From Cynocephalus volans (Eukaryota; Chordata; Mammalia; Dermoptera; Cynocephalidae): a stretch of DNA of 64,000 bases. The position numbers and the translations under genes are program-made. The notes below the pieces were generated by a model, which saw only the letters and a program-made list of their open reading frames with translations, did no database searches and was not told the DNA's origin. Where the stretch lies: assembly GCF_027409185.1 (NCBI RefSeq), contig NC_084466.1, forward strand, positions 73,390,501 to 73,454,500. Direction: 5' to 3'. Positions 48,535 through 60,700 of this stretch are shown in pieces; the stretch's first letter is position 1; the number at the start of each line of letters is the position of its first letter.

Positions 48535-48720
48535 TTTTTATTTATTTATTTATTTATTTATTTAAAAAGATGACCAGTAAAGAGATCTTACCCCTTGACT
48601 TGGTGTTGTCAGCACCACACTCTCCAAGTGAGCCACGGGCCGGCCCTCTATAGGGATCCGAACCTGTGGCCTTGGTGTTATCAGCACCACACTCTCCCGA
48701 GTGAGCCATGGGGCCGGCCT
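48535..48720 (-). mobile_element. tRNA-derived dimeric SINE, antisense, with 16-bp TSD
   Basis: On the minus strand two tRNA-like halves follow each other, each starting GGCCGGCCC; one contains GGTTCGGATCC. The tail is (AAAT)n, read here as TTTA units. A perfect duplication GCAAATGTTATTTTTA flanks the element (48519-48534 and 48721-48736). The perfect duplication points to a recent insertion. Confidence 0.95.
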
Positions 48721-48739
48721 GCAAATGTTATTTTTAAAC

Positions 48740-49135
48740 CAGTACTCTACTCCTCCCCTGAAACCCCACCGTCAGAGAAAATGGATATGTCCACATGAGT
48801 CAGCATTAAGTGGAAGAAGGATCTGAAAGGCAGGCGGGCAGAATGCCAGGGATCTCACAACACTGTGGCTGTCCTTCCGAGAGTTGGGGCTGTTGAGAGG
48901 AGATGAACTTATAGAATTGGACCTGAGGGAGTGTGAAGATTTCCCAGCATTTTATATTATAAGGGATTCTGATTTCTTTCAAGGTTCCCATGCACCTTTA
49001 GCATGTTATTTTCCATCTGAAAATTCGAGTTGATTAAAAAAAAAAACCCTCTAATTTTGGCAGAAGGAGATTTCATTTGTAAAATCCCTTGAAGGTAGTG
49101 ATGAAGCAAATTATTATAACAATTGGAATGGAATT
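48740..49135 (+). other. SMAD9 intron 1, unassigned
   Basis: No feature is supported. Confidence 0.4.
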
Positions 49136-49139
49136 TTTC

Positions 49140-49455
49140 TTTATTGTAGTAAAAAATATATAACAGTTACCATTTTAACCATTTTTAAGCGTATTATTCT
49201 GTGGGATTAAACTCAATCATGCTGTGCAGCCCCCACCACTATCCACTTCCAGAACTTTCTATACTCCCAAGCTGAAGCTCTGTGCCCACCGAACAGCAGC
49301 TCTCCACTTTCCTCTCGCCCCTTTCATCGTCTTTGAAGAAATGTCTGCTGAAGTGTTTTGCCCACTTTTGAGTTAGTTTGTTGTTTTTTGTTGTTGTTGA
49401 ACTGCAGGAGTTCTTTATATATTCAGGATGTGAGTCCCTTTGACTCACATGATTT
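49140..49455 (-). repeat. L1M fragment, antisense (3' UTR and ORF2 end)
   Basis: 'cagttaccattttaaccatt', 'cccaccactatccacttcca' and 'ctttatatattcaggatgtg' are antisense L1 patterns. The element is shortened internally. Confidence 0.75.
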
Positions 49456-50156
49456 ACATGGAATGTGGCTTTTAACAGGATGATTTTAAAGAAACTTTAC
49501 ATATTTTCCCATCTATTTATCTTTATATCTTTTCACATTTAAAAGAAATAATTCTGTGGAATTTTATAACATACTGTCATGTAAATAAAAGGAATCAAAC
49601 ATTTAAAAAACGTTCGTGTTTTTAAAACCTACTAATCTTTGGTCACGTTAATTTTAAACAAATCACGGTTGGATTAAAGGGTATCTAGCCAGCATAAGAG
49701 AGAACAGTGCAGTGTGTGATATCACATCCAGTGACACGGCATTTATTTTTCAAATGAAATTAGAAGGGCCATTTGGCCTTTGTAGCTGTAGAAATTTGGA
49801 TCACTGAAGAAAATTAGCTGTCACCCCCCAGAGCCTTTGGGGTTTTTTTCTCTTGATGCCCTCCTCATTTAAAACTTTCGTTTTGAGTTAAAAGAGTTGT
49901 AAAGCATGTAGATTAGAATAAGAACTTTAAAAACTTGTTTCCAGCGCTGCTTTTGGTATACTGATGTGTTGATTGGTATTATTGAAAATCGAGCAGTAAT
50001 TCTAACTAAACAACAAAGCTGTGTAAAAGAAGTTGTAATACCTTATGAACAGGATAAGGATGATAAGGATATTTAGGAAGAATAGATTAGAACAGAGAAA
50101 GAAGAAGAATAGGCTAGAATGACCAGGAGTTGATTTCAAGGAATGAAAGTCTAGAT

Positions 50157-50374
50157 TAGGGTTTCTCAGCCTAATCTGTTGGGATTTGGGGCCAGATCAT
50201 CCTTGCTGTGGGAGCTGTCCCCTGCATTGTAGGATGTTTAGTGGCATCCCTGGCCTCTCCCTGCTAGATGCCAGTGGCACCGTCCTCCGCCAGCTGTGAA
50301 AGTCAAAAATGTCTCCAGACATTACCAAATGTCCCCTGGGGGGCAAAATCACCCCCCTCTTTCCTCACTGGGAA
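50157..50374 (-). repeat. MER5A-type hAT DNA transposon fossil, antisense
   Basis: 'gggtttctcagcc' at the left, then 'cctgcattgtaggatgttta', 'atgtctccagacattaccaa' and 'cctggggggcaaaatcaccc', follow the MER5A order in antisense. Confidence 0.92.
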
Positions 50375-50474
50375 CTTTGGTCAAGTGTGATAAGAACTTG
50401 AGCTGAGTTTTAACAGTAGAATGGTGACAAAAGGATAAAAACAAGTGAAATCTTGAGTAAAGGAACAGAAGGGA

Positions 50475-50850
50475 ATTGCCAGTAACTAATATGTATTAAG
50501 CATCTACTGTATCCTGGCACAAGCACTAGGTGCCATAGTCATTTAACATAAATAATGATAAATATTTATTGAATGCCTATTGTATGTGAGGATTGGAGCT
50601 ACAGAGATAAGACAGTCATTGCCTTACTGAAGACTTTATCATTCATTAGAGAGATACATAAACAAATAAGTTACAGCCCAAAGTGAAAATAGAAATGCGT
50701 GCAAGGTATTGACTGAGAAGATAATTCCATCTAGGGAAGTCACAGAAACCTGTGATACCTGAGCTGGGTTTGAAGGATGAGCAGCAGTGTGGGTCCTTGG
50801 ATGGGTTTTTCAGATGAGGCAATGAATGCCCTGTGGTCTTTTAAATTGAA
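50475..50850 (-). repeat. MIR fragment followed by L2 fragment, antisense
   Basis: 'attaagcatctactgtatcc' (MIR-like) is followed from about 50,555 by 'aatatttattgaatgcctat', 'aagacagtcattgccttact' and 'gagctgggtttgaaggatga' (antisense L2). Confidence 0.7.
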
Positions 50851-51357
50851 GACCAAGCTCAAGACAAGGCTGTCTCCAGGCTGTCACCTTTATCCAGGGA
50901 ATACAAGGCCTGAACCATAATTAAGACTGCAGTGATTGCATAGGGCAATTATACATTTTCCCTGAGGCTTGAATAGAGCCATTAGCACCTGGCAAATCCC
51001 AGAGCTATGCAATTTTAGTGACAGTTTATATACTCCACAAATTGTTTTCAGTTACCATCAGGTCAGGGGGAACAGGAGATACGTATCTAACTTCCACCAT
51101 AAATCAGACTCCCTGCCAAATTATATTGACAACACATTGTTGATTTTGAAAAAGTTAAATAAGTAAGAGGCACGTTTGCGTCGTCTGGTTAACAATTTCT
51201 TTATTAAGCAGCTGTAGTTGTGCTGTAATAGAAGCTAGAAACAGATGGGACCATGTGGCTTAATTTGTGGGGTGGCAATATATTGTTTAATCTCACAGCA
51301 GCAGTATTTGCAGTTATGCAAGACAAATACAATTTTTCAGAGGCCGTTTACATAACA

Positions 51358-51439
51358 CAAGGGTACTTCAAAAAGTTGGCGGAAAAATAGAATCGAAAGG
51401 TAATGTGAATCTTTCCGTGAACTTTTTTAAGGATCCTTG
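51358..51439 (+). mobile_element. 82-bp palindromic MITE (Tc1/mariner-like ends)
   Basis: The left end CAAGGGTACTTCAAAAAG and the complement of the right end CAAGGATCCTTAAAAAAG form terminal inverted repeats. Pairing, with scattered mismatches, extends inward over roughly 30 bases. The right flank is TA (51440-51441) and the left flank CA, probably a mutated TA. It is the same family as 24862-24934. Confidence 0.82.
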
Positions 51440-51444
51440 TACAT

Positions 51445-52185
51445 TAACAGTAGTGTTTCTTTCGGTACTTCTGTAATTATTTACATTTTAAATTGAAAAA
51501 GAAAGTAATATGCATCGGAGAACATTGCTAATGACTTTCTCAAACTTCACGTCCCCTGTAGCTCTGCTTTTTCTTCACTGGCTTCTGTCCCACTAACAAT
51601 GGTGTTCAGACTTGCTGATGTCACTGCCCGGTTATTTAATTTGACTAAAAGTGATAAATGTATTTGTTTAAGATTTTGTTCAGAATTTTTTTTAAAGGTC
51701 AGTATAGTACTTTTGCGTTGTAGGGTATGTTTTCTGATATGATTGTAAAATTATATTAACTTATCAAGAAAAATTATTTACATACACTAAAAGCTATGGA
51801 GACTCTTGAGATAAGATGCAAAAGCTATTTTCCCTCTCAGTTCAGAGAAAACAATTCATTGTTATTCATTCTGTTTTAGCTTATCTGATGTTTTGTTTTT
51901 GAAAAAAAATAATATGTTCAATGAGAGAGTTAATAAATGATTTTTAGTTCTAGTACATATGAATTATTAAAAATTGACTTGCACACAGAATAGCTGCTGC
52001 GTGGCTTGCTCCTCCACCAATATGGTTTTGAAAGAGTCCCATGGTACTAGAGCCCAAGGTCTAGACCACCCTCCTTCCTGTCATTTGAACTCTTCCCTGA
52101 CAGGAATTACTCGACCATGGTATTCTCTTCCACGCCTCTTGTACTCCCACCTCACCCCGTCTCAGCTGTGGATGACTCTGTTTTC
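51445..52185 (+). other. SMAD9 intron 1, unassigned
   Basis: No feature is supported. The 97-codon ORF at 51,974-52,267 runs into an L2 fragment and looks like chance. Confidence 0.4.
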
Positions 52186-52189
52186 AGGA

Positions 52190-52355
52190 GCCCATTCATT
52201 TAATCAACGAATATTAAACACCGACTATGTGCCAGGTCCTATTCTAGGTGCTGGGATACAGCAGTGAACAAAATGGACAAAAATTCCACATCCTAATTGA
52301 GCCTATGTTGTGGTGGAGAAAGATAGACAATAAATAATCTGAAAAGTAAAATATA
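52190..52355 (-). repeat. LINE L2, antisense (left part, split by L1)
   Basis: 'ccgactatgtgccaggtcct' followed by 'gctgggatacagcagtgaac' is a well-kept antisense L2 end. It continues at 53,917 after the L1 insertion. Confidence 0.9.
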
Positions 52356-53904
52356 ACATAAACTTGAAAAAGAAGAACAAAATTGGAAGACTCACACTTC
52401 CTAATTTCAAACTTACTATAAATCTACAGTAAACAAAATAGTGTGGTACTGGCATAAGGATAGACATAGAAATCAATGGAATAGAATAGAAAGTGCAGAA
52501 ATAAACCTAAACATCTGTGGCCAATTGACTTTTGACAAGGATGTCAAGAATGGGGAAAAAATAGTGTCTTCAACAAATGGTGCTGAGAGAAAATATGAGG
52601 GATATCCACATGCAGAAGGCTGAAGTTGGACCCCTACCTCATACCACATAAAAAATTAACTAAAATTAATATAAGAATCACATTAATATAAGAATCAAAA
52701 CCATAAAACTTTTAGAAGAAAATGATGGGGTAAATCTTTATGACCTTGGATTTGTCAATGGAATCTTAGTTAAGACATCAAAAGCATGAGTAATAAAAGA
52801 ATAAATAAATAAATAGGGTGTCATCAAAATTAAAAACTTTCGTGCATCAAAGGACATTACCATGAAAGTAAAAAGACAGCATACAAAAAGGGAGAAAATA
52901 TTTGCAAATCATGTATCTGAAGGTCTGTATATCCAGAACACATAAAGAATTCTTACAGTGCAACAACGAAAAGACAGACAACCCGATTTTTAAATGGACA
53001 AAAGACTTGAACAGATATTTCTCCAAAGAAGGTGTACAAGTGGCCACCAAAAACATGGATAGATGCTCCACATCATTAGTCCATAGGGAAATGAAAATGA
53101 AAACCGTAGTGAGATACCACTTCACACGTGGTAGGATGACTGTAAAAGAGACAAAACCAAAATAATGGGAAATAACAAGTGGGGAGGATGTAGAAAATTT
53201 GAACTCTCATACATTCTGGGGGGAATGTAAAATGGTTCAGCTGCTGTGGAAAATAGTTTGGCACTTTCTCCAAAAGTTAAACGTAGAATTATCATATGAC
53301 CCAGTAATTCCACTCCTAGGTATAAGCCGCAAAGAATTGAAAACAGGTACTCAAATACTTGTACACAAATGTTCATAGCAGCACTATGTACAATAGCTTG
53401 AAGGTGGAGCCAACCGAAATGTCTATCAAAACTTGAATGGATGAACAAATTGATATATGTATATATCCATACATATATATACACACACACAAACACACAT
53501 ACATATATGTATATATATATATGTGTATAAGTGTATATATGTGTGTATGTGTATATATATTAGCCATAAAAAGGAATGAAATACTGATATATGCTGCTTG
53601 AAAACATTATGCTAAGTGAAAGAAGGCAGACACAAAAAGTTCCATTCCGTATGATTTCTAGGTAAATCCATAGAGACAGTACGCATGTTGATGGTTGCCA
53701 GGGGCTGGGTGGGAGAGGGAAGAACAGGAAGAAACTCTGGAATGGGTGTGTGGTTTTATTTTGGAGTGATGAAAATGTTTGGGAATGAGATAAAGGTGGG
53801 GGTTGCACAGCACTGTGAATTTATAAAATGCCACTGAGTTGTTCTATTTAAAATGGGTGATTTTATGTTATATGAATTTCCTTTTAATAAAGTTTTTAAA
53901 AAAT
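52356..53904 (+). mobile_element. 5'-truncated L1, sense, inserted into L2, with TSD
   Basis: It starts in ORF2 ('ttggaagactcacacttcct'), shows 'actttcgtgcatcaaaggac' and 'gggagaaaatatttgcaaat', then the 3' UTR and an A-rich tail after AATAAA. A 12-base direct duplication AAGTAAAATATA flanks it (52344-52355 and 53905-53916). ORF2 is broken. The 3' part contains a long TA/CA/TG-alternating tract at 53,452-53,561. Confidence 0.88.
53452..53561. repeat. Alternating TA/CA/TG dinucleotide tract
   Basis: TA, CA and TG runs alternate with partial self-complementarity (CA-rich left part, TG-rich right part), inside the L1 3' region. It is expected to be length-unstable. Confidence 0.85.
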
Positions 53905-53916
53905 AAGTAAAATATA

Positions 53917-54400
53917 CAGTATATTAGTGATAAGTCCTCTGGGAAAAATAAATCGATCAGGAAAGGTGATAGTCAGGTGGGTGGGGGAGGGTTGCAATTT
54001 AAAATAAGATGTTCAGGGAAATCTTCCCTGAGACAATAAGTAAAGTTCTGAAGGGGTGAGGGCGGATGCCAACAGGAAGAGTGATAGAAAACAATAAATG
54101 CTGTGAGGTAGTTGCATGCCTGATATGTTGGAGGGAAAGAAAGAAGGCATTTGTGGCAGGAGTAGAGAGGTCAAAGGGGAAATAGAAGAAAAAGAAGTCA
54201 GGGAGGTAACAGGTGTGTTGTGCTCAAGTAGGGTCACTCTGCTGGGCTGCTGGGGTTGAGAAGTAGTGGGGTAGAACCTTGCAGGCCTTTGAAAGGACCT
54301 TGGCTTTTATTTTGGGGAAATCAGCCCATTGGAGGGTTTTGAGCAGAGAAGGACCATGACCTGACTTATGTTTTCATAGGGTCAACATGGCTGTTGTGTT
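53917..54400 (-). repeat. LINE L2, antisense (right part, split by L1)
   Basis: It resumes the L2 interrupted at 52,355: 'agtgataagtcctctgggaa', 'gttcagggaaatcttccctg', 'aaccttgcaggcctttgaaa', 'tggagggttttgagcagaga'. The order matches the antisense consensus. Confidence 0.88.
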
Positions 54401-54404
54401 AAGA

Positions 54405-55665
54405 ACAGACAGGGAGAAATAAGTGAAAAGCTGTGAGACCAGTTAGAGATCCACTTTAATAATTCAATAAAATGCTGTTCTGCTTCTGCTTTTTGCATAC
54501 TATATACAACCTCATCCAAACTATAGTTTTCTTTTCCCCTCAAATGCTGATAAATATGGGACTCCATCCTGCAGTTCATCCCTGTCCTCTGAGCTCCAGA
54601 TCCTGACCTCAGCTACCTACTGAATTTCCCTTTGACATTGCTTCCCCCAACCCTCTGCCCACCTCCCCACCTCAGACTGAGTAAATCCAAAGTAGACTTC
54701 ACTGCATCTACGTCACCCCCAACTTCAGCTCCTCTCGAGAAAAAGAAGGAAATAAACAAAAATGTTAGTAGTGATTATTTTCCCTGGGTGGATGAACGGT
54801 GGTTATTTGAGCCTTTTTTTTAGTAACTTTTTCATGTTTATTTATTTATTTTTCATGAACATGAATTGCAGGGAAACGAAGTGAAGAAAGGAAATTCTTA
54901 GCATTTATAAACATGCTACAGAGGTAGCATGTTCTTGTTCTTTTTCATTTTCAAATGAGAATGATAGGATTAAATGTGTTTAGAAACCTGGCAATGTCTA
55001 GAAGAAGTTTGGGAGGGATGGAGGGAGGTCAAGGAGATGGAGAGGAAGAGATGGTTTTGAAAGATGTTTAGAAAGTAAAAACCCAACAGGATTGCTAAAA
55101 GGGTGGGTAGGAAGGGAATTAGAGAATGTAGAAGAGGTTAATTTTCTCTGTTTTGTATTTGTCAATTTAAAACTAAGTCATTTCAAATCTGTTTTGTAAA
55201 TGCACATTACCCTTTGATTTAGGTAACATTAGATAACTAGGAAACTGCAATTCTTCTCTTTCTGTGACAATAACTCAAGTCTGAGCACCTTTGGACTTGC
55301 TAAGGTGATTCAAAGTAACCCTAAATCACACAGTTTCAAGCTGGACAGGGAAATGCTATTCTTTCAAGTGAATTAATATTTGGATATAAAGACCATGATC
55401 CAAATCATTTGAGTATCTTCAGCCTAAGCAACTGCACTGGGGTAATATTCCTTCAGCTAACTTAAAAGAAAAAAAAAAAAGCACTAAATTTTCTATGCCT
55501 AGGATTCAAACATTAATCTATGTGCTACCATTAGCAGATCAAGTTCTCTCTGATTATTTATGTCTACATCAAACACAGCTTTCTTTGGAATTCTATTTTA
55601 TTTTTATTTAACAATGATCCAAATGTACAACATCTTGTGATTATTGAGCAGAATCATGATTTATG
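54405..55665 (+). other. SMAD9 intron 1, unassigned
   Basis: No exon is seen. 54,480-54,740 is CT-rich and may be a remote L2 fragment; a short TTTA run lies near 54,838. Confidence 0.4.
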
Positions 55666-55671
55666 TTAAAC

Positions 55672-55875
55672 CAGTGATTCTTGACAGAGGGCAACAGGAT
55701 ATACTTGATAATATATGAAGAAATTTTGGGTTGGCTCAACTTGGTGGAGTGTGTGTTACTGGCATCTAGTGGGTAAAGGTCAAGGATGCTTCCAAGCATC
55801 TTATAAGGCACAGGACAGTCCCCCCACACAAGTATCAGCCCCAAATATCAACAGTGCTGAGGCTGAGAAACCTGT
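55672..55875 (+). repeat. MER5A-type hAT DNA transposon fossil, sense
   Basis: 'cagtgattcttgacagaggg' at the left end, then 'ttactggcatctagtgggta', 'aaggcacaggacagtccccc' and 'tgaggctgagaaacctgtg' follow the sense MER5A order. Confidence 0.92.
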
Positions 55876-56132
55876 GTTAGACCTTTTGATGAATACAAAG
55901 GTGTGTGGGAGCTCCCGTTTTAGGAAGGGATATTTGTCTAGATCACAGTATGGTTTACAGTAGGGAAATCATTGGTACATGTGGGTGAAGCTGGGATTCA
56001 TTGGAAAAGCAATGACCTGGGAACACTGAGGAAAATGTAGACTTGAGGATTTAGGGTTGATGGAGTGGTAGAGGAATCTAGAAGTTAATATGACCAAAGT
56101 CTAACAAGTTCTGGCTGGAACTAAGCAGAACT

Positions 56133-56277
56133 GACTGCAGGCGATGGAGGTGAGTGTAAGGTAGAGTTGACTGCAGGAGTTTGGAAATGAGTGTGAGGTA
56201 GAGTTGACTGCAGGAGGATGGAAGGAAGTGAGAGGTAGAACTGACCGCAGGAGGTGGAAGTGAGTGCGAGGCAGGAA
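56133..56277 (+). repeat. 36-37-bp minisatellite, about four units
   Basis: Units start GACTGCAGG at 56133, 56169 and 56206, and GACCGCAGG at 56243. Each ends in a form of GTGAGTGTRAGGTAGARYT. Unit lengths are 36, 37, 37 and about 35 bases. The units have drifted by several bases each. Confidence 0.92.
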
Positions 56278-56284
56278 GACAGTT

Positions 56285-57175
56285 TGGAGCTCCTCACGGC
56301 CAGGACATTCAGGGAAAACTGATAGCCACTCTTGCCGTAGAAACAGAAGAGAGAATGACATGAATGAATTTATCGTAAATCGTGGCCAAGGAGTGTTCTT
56401 GGGGTGGTGAGATATACCAAGGGCTTTGTTCTGTGCCATCTTTTTAATGGGTTGGTTCAGAATTGTCAGCAAGACTTCACTTGGGGATGAAAGGAACTAC
56501 AGTCTCTGGGGAGGCAAGATTCTCTCCCAGGACCCCAATCAGTGTGAAGCCATGTGGGATAAGTGACACATTAGAAGTACAGAGCATCAGGCCCGGCATC
56601 AGGAGGGCTCTATGGAAGTAACTGGACTTTGAAGAGGAGAGAGGAAGAGGTCAGGAAGAAGAAAAATGTGAGTGAAGATACTGAGCCAGGAAAGGGTTTG
56701 TAGTCCTTCGCAAGTAACTTCACTCTTGGGCTCTCACTAATCCATGTGTTAGTTCTGCAACTTGGTAACTGTGGATAGTGGATGCTCAAAAGGTACTTGT
56801 CCTCAGCCTTCTTGTCCATGGTTCTAAGGCTCTTCTAATTATAGATTAGGATTCTTAGTTTTTCCTCATCTTTGACTGGACTTTGGCTGTCGAACTTCCA
56901 TCTGCTGAGAAATATTGTTAGTTTAACAATAGGGACTGTGTTATACTGTCCTCTTAAGATTTGGTTTCAAATTAATTAAAATATTGTATTATGTAATATT
57001 TGATACATTCAAAAGAATGTGGAGCATTTATAAAAGTTATGATGGAATATTATAGTCATATACTATATAATACAATATGACTGTATCACGCAATAATAAT
57101 AAAAGAGGCAACATCACTGATGCCACATCTTCCAGCTGTCTCACTCCTTCACCTCCTGCCCAGAAGTACTAGTAT
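56285..57175 (+). other. SMAD9 intron 1, unassigned
   Basis: No exon or repeat is confidently assigned. 56,985-57,085 is very AT-rich. Confidence 0.4.
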
Positions 57176-57179
57176 CTTG

Positions 57180-57500
57180 AATTTCGTGTTTTCATTGTCT
57201 TGACATTTAAAATACAATTTAATCACACATGTATGTATTTTATGATATTTACTTTTTGTTTTTAAACTTTGTAAAAATTATTTTATACTCTAGTCTTCTA
57301 GGCTCTGCTTTTTAAATTTCACATTATGTTTCTAAGGTTAATCCTTATCTGTGGGCATAGTTAATATATTTTTATTACTATATAATATTCCATTGTGAGA
57401 TTATTCCATCATTTATCAGTTCATCCTCCAGCTGATGGATGTTTGGGTTATTTCTACATTTTTGCTATTTCGAATAACGCTGTTGTGACTATTATAGTAA
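57180..57500 (-). repeat. Old L1 fragment, antisense
   Basis: 'actatataatattccattgt' followed by 'gctgatggatgtttgggtta' and 'tttttgctatttcgaataac' is an antisense L1 3' UTR pattern. Confidence 0.75.
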
Positions 57501-57653
57501 ATGCAATAGTTGCTTTAGAGAAGCACCTTTCAAACTTTTTTTAAAAACTGTAACCCAACAGGATATATACGTAAATCAATCAACCTGTCTACCTATCTAT
57601 TTCTTCAAAAACTTCAAGAAATGATATTTTCCCCCACTATGAACAATGACTGT

Positions 57654-57738
57654 GGCTGGTTAGCTCAGTTGGTTGGAGCATGTTGCTGATAACACCAACG
57701 TCCAGGGTTCAATCCCTGTAGCAGCTAGCCTCACCAAA
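57654..57738 (+). mobile_element. tRNA-Ile-like monomeric SINE
   Basis: GGCTGGTTAGCTCAGTTGG, TTGCTGATAACACC and the B-box-like GGTTCAATCCC are all present. The A-tail is nearly lost, so this is an older copy of the same family as 16,876. Confidence 0.88.
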
Positions 57739-57744
57739 ATACAG

Positions 57745-60700
57745 TGGCTGATAAAATCCAGTCTGTTTTTTAAAATGCAGGAAGAGACCCAGTAAATTGA
57801 TTTCATTAGTCATTTCTACCTGAGCTTTGAAAACTAGTCTTGGTTAAATACCAGATTGGTGAATTGCTAGGTCTTATGATATGCAAATTTCAACTTTACA
57901 AGATGATGGCAAATCATTTCCTAAGTGCTTAGTCCAACAATTTCTACCCATTCTTGTTAATCACATCCTTATCAACACTTGGCATTTCAGACAAAATTAG
58001 ATTTTCAACAAGGAATCTTTTAATTTACTAAATCATATGAAGACGTAATGATTTTTTACTTATGTTCTAATTTTACAAATAAAAATGTCTAGCCCAATAA
58101 AGTGCCAGCGTTTCTAGATGACTGGAGAAGAGAGTTGTTTCCTATATTTTGTTTGAGATCTTGCATAGGAATGTCTTCACATTCTCTTTGCTTAAAAGTA
58201 CATCTTGCTTGTTATTCTCTTCGCCTTGCTGCTGAAGGGTACAACTAATGTTCCATCACAGTTGTGACTTCGTGCTTGGTTATTTTAAAGTTAAGCATCA
58301 GTGAGAAATTACCTGCTAAGTAAAAACTTAAGTAACTAAGTAACTGCTTTAAAACAGCTATGTTGTTCCTGACGTAGCTTGACATATTTCATTCTAGAAA
58401 GACTGGAATCTTTCTGGACAGTTGGTGATTTCAATTTTAAAGCTCAAAGGATTGGTTAAATTTATATAAGCAGGCTGTTTGACGGAAGGTTTTAGTTGAT
58501 TTTGTCAAAATGTGGCCTTTTATATCTAAGGCTTCACAGTAAGAACTCAGTTTAGTTAGTTTATGGGCCTTGTCATCATTTTTAAGATGGAAAATGTCTT
58601 TCCTAATATTTTCTTTACACTTGCTGGGGTAGTTAGTGCCTCTGCCTGCTGGCGTACCCCCTCTTGGCTTTTGCTGCATTTCATGGCTTCATGGCACATA
58701 AAAATCTATTTGTTTGTCTAGATTCAATGACTGTGGCTACACAGGAAGAATTTTTGCTCTGCACAATGACTGGCTTCGTTATCCATGGATATCCTCCTGG
58801 TTAACGGGTGATCAACCATGACTTTGTAAGATGCTTTCCTTACATCTTTCTGACCTGGGTGGCTCCAATAGAAGTAAACTTCCTTCCAGTTTAATCAATC
58901 AAGGCTAGTCACTTAAAAATGCCATTATTATATATATTTCAACAATACTGTCATCACTTGACAAAAATATTTCCAACATGGTCTTGCACTCTGTCATTTT
59001 CTGTGTGTTTTTCTGGCTTGAGAAGGTACAGATCTCATTACAATGGAAGAGCTCACTCTCACTCTAGTACAGATTCGATTTTCTTGTTTTGTTTTGTTTT
59101 TAATTTCTAGAATTCTTTCCTAACAGTGACACTCCAAACTGCAGGTCTAAAGAAGTCCTTGCATGTGCGGTGGGAAACATCTCAGTTAACAGAGGCCAAG
59201 TGGCGTGGAAGGAGCGGCCAAATTCACAGTGCAGAAATATCAGGACTCTGGTGTCGTTTCCTTACACCATACCCACATTTTCAGAGAGTTCCACCTGGAG
59301 AAAAATGTAGCAAGTTGGAGCAGCTCAAGTTCATGACCTAGAGTCCACCCAGCTCTTCTAGGGAACCAGAGAAGCTGTCCTGTGGGTGCCACTTTCAGAC
59401 TGTGGGTCTCAGCAGGCCTGGTATGATGAAGAAGATACATTGCTTCTGGCTGGCCCAGAGCTTTAGCCTGTCTACGTGAAATCACTCTATTGCCCTGTGT
59501 TTAAAATAGAAACAAAATAGGAAAAGAGCAGCATATCTCCCTCCTTCTCCAATAAACTATTTAGTAAGGCCAGAAATAGTCCCCCCCTCCCCACTCCCAA
59601 TATGTTTTATTACATTTTTAAGACTCTAAATATTTGAAGCAGGTTAATGTCATTGTGTCCTGCCTTAGAGTTCTTCTCAAGTAATGAAGACTTTGATCTG
59701 GGAAATTATTGTACAGTTTCAGCACATGGCAATGCGTGGTAGAGTCTCAAAAACTTGTTGACAGAATGAAAGAGTGAACTAAAGCATTGAGAAGTACGTC
59801 AGGATGGCTTTCCACAGGATATTTTTAAGGGCTCTTTAGAAATAATCTCTATTCCTAAGCACAAGGAAAGATAATAAAATATTTTGGGTATTACCAGGCA
59901 AAATGGCCATTCATTCTTCTCAAGGTTTGTATTTCTCAGAGGACCAAAGTGGGAAAGAGGAAAAATGAAGGGTCACTTGTTGTGTTGACCACCGTGAACT
60001 ACAGGCTGGAGTTAAGGAATTTAATACATTTTCAAATAATCCCAATAAACATGACTTGTGTGCTGGCACATGACAGGTTCTGAATGAAAAATAGGGAATG
60101 TTTTGAAGGTCACGCTCTGTGCTCGGTGTGGTGTGGCTGTCATGCACTGTTCCTGCCATGCCAGCTGACATTGCCTGGTTTGGGCTGAGCTGCATCAATT
60201 TGGAGAGGACAGTGTGTGGGGGACAAGTAATGTCATAGTGTGTGTTGGAGGGGGCTTGTTTCTCTTGTTCCTAAATACTGCACCCGTCAGTGCTAAAAAA
60301 TGGCATCCACACAGTCCTGAGGTGACTTTACAACAATGAGAAGAAAGTCAAATGTGCCTAGTTACCTGCAACACCAATTTTAAACACTTATTTTAAAAAG
60401 AGAGAAATATCCCTTTTCCAAATTTGAGCTAAGCTATTCTACATGGATATCACTCGTATTTAGAATAATACAGCTTATCTATTTTTTGAAGGACATGCTG
60501 GGAACCTTCATAAATGTGGTTCATTGACTACATAGTAAAGTAATACTGTATTGTTTACAAAGAATCTGGAACGGTTGTAAAATTCTTAAAGTTTTAAGGA
60601 TGTTTGGTGTTTTGATGGACAAAGACTTTATAAAATAAAGTGTCCCCAAAACTGATTTGATTTATTCTGCAGTTTGCTAACAATGGTAGTCTTTGGTGCC

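Noticed and set aside
57654-57738. Possible second tRNA-Ile gene
   Set aside because: It is a diverged copy of the same SINE, with mismatches in the stems and a 3' extension typical of the family.
59126-59341. Possible exon near 59.1-59.3 kb
   Set aside because: 'ttcctaacag' resembles an acceptor and a short frame follows, but no donor, homology or SMAD9-like residues are seen.
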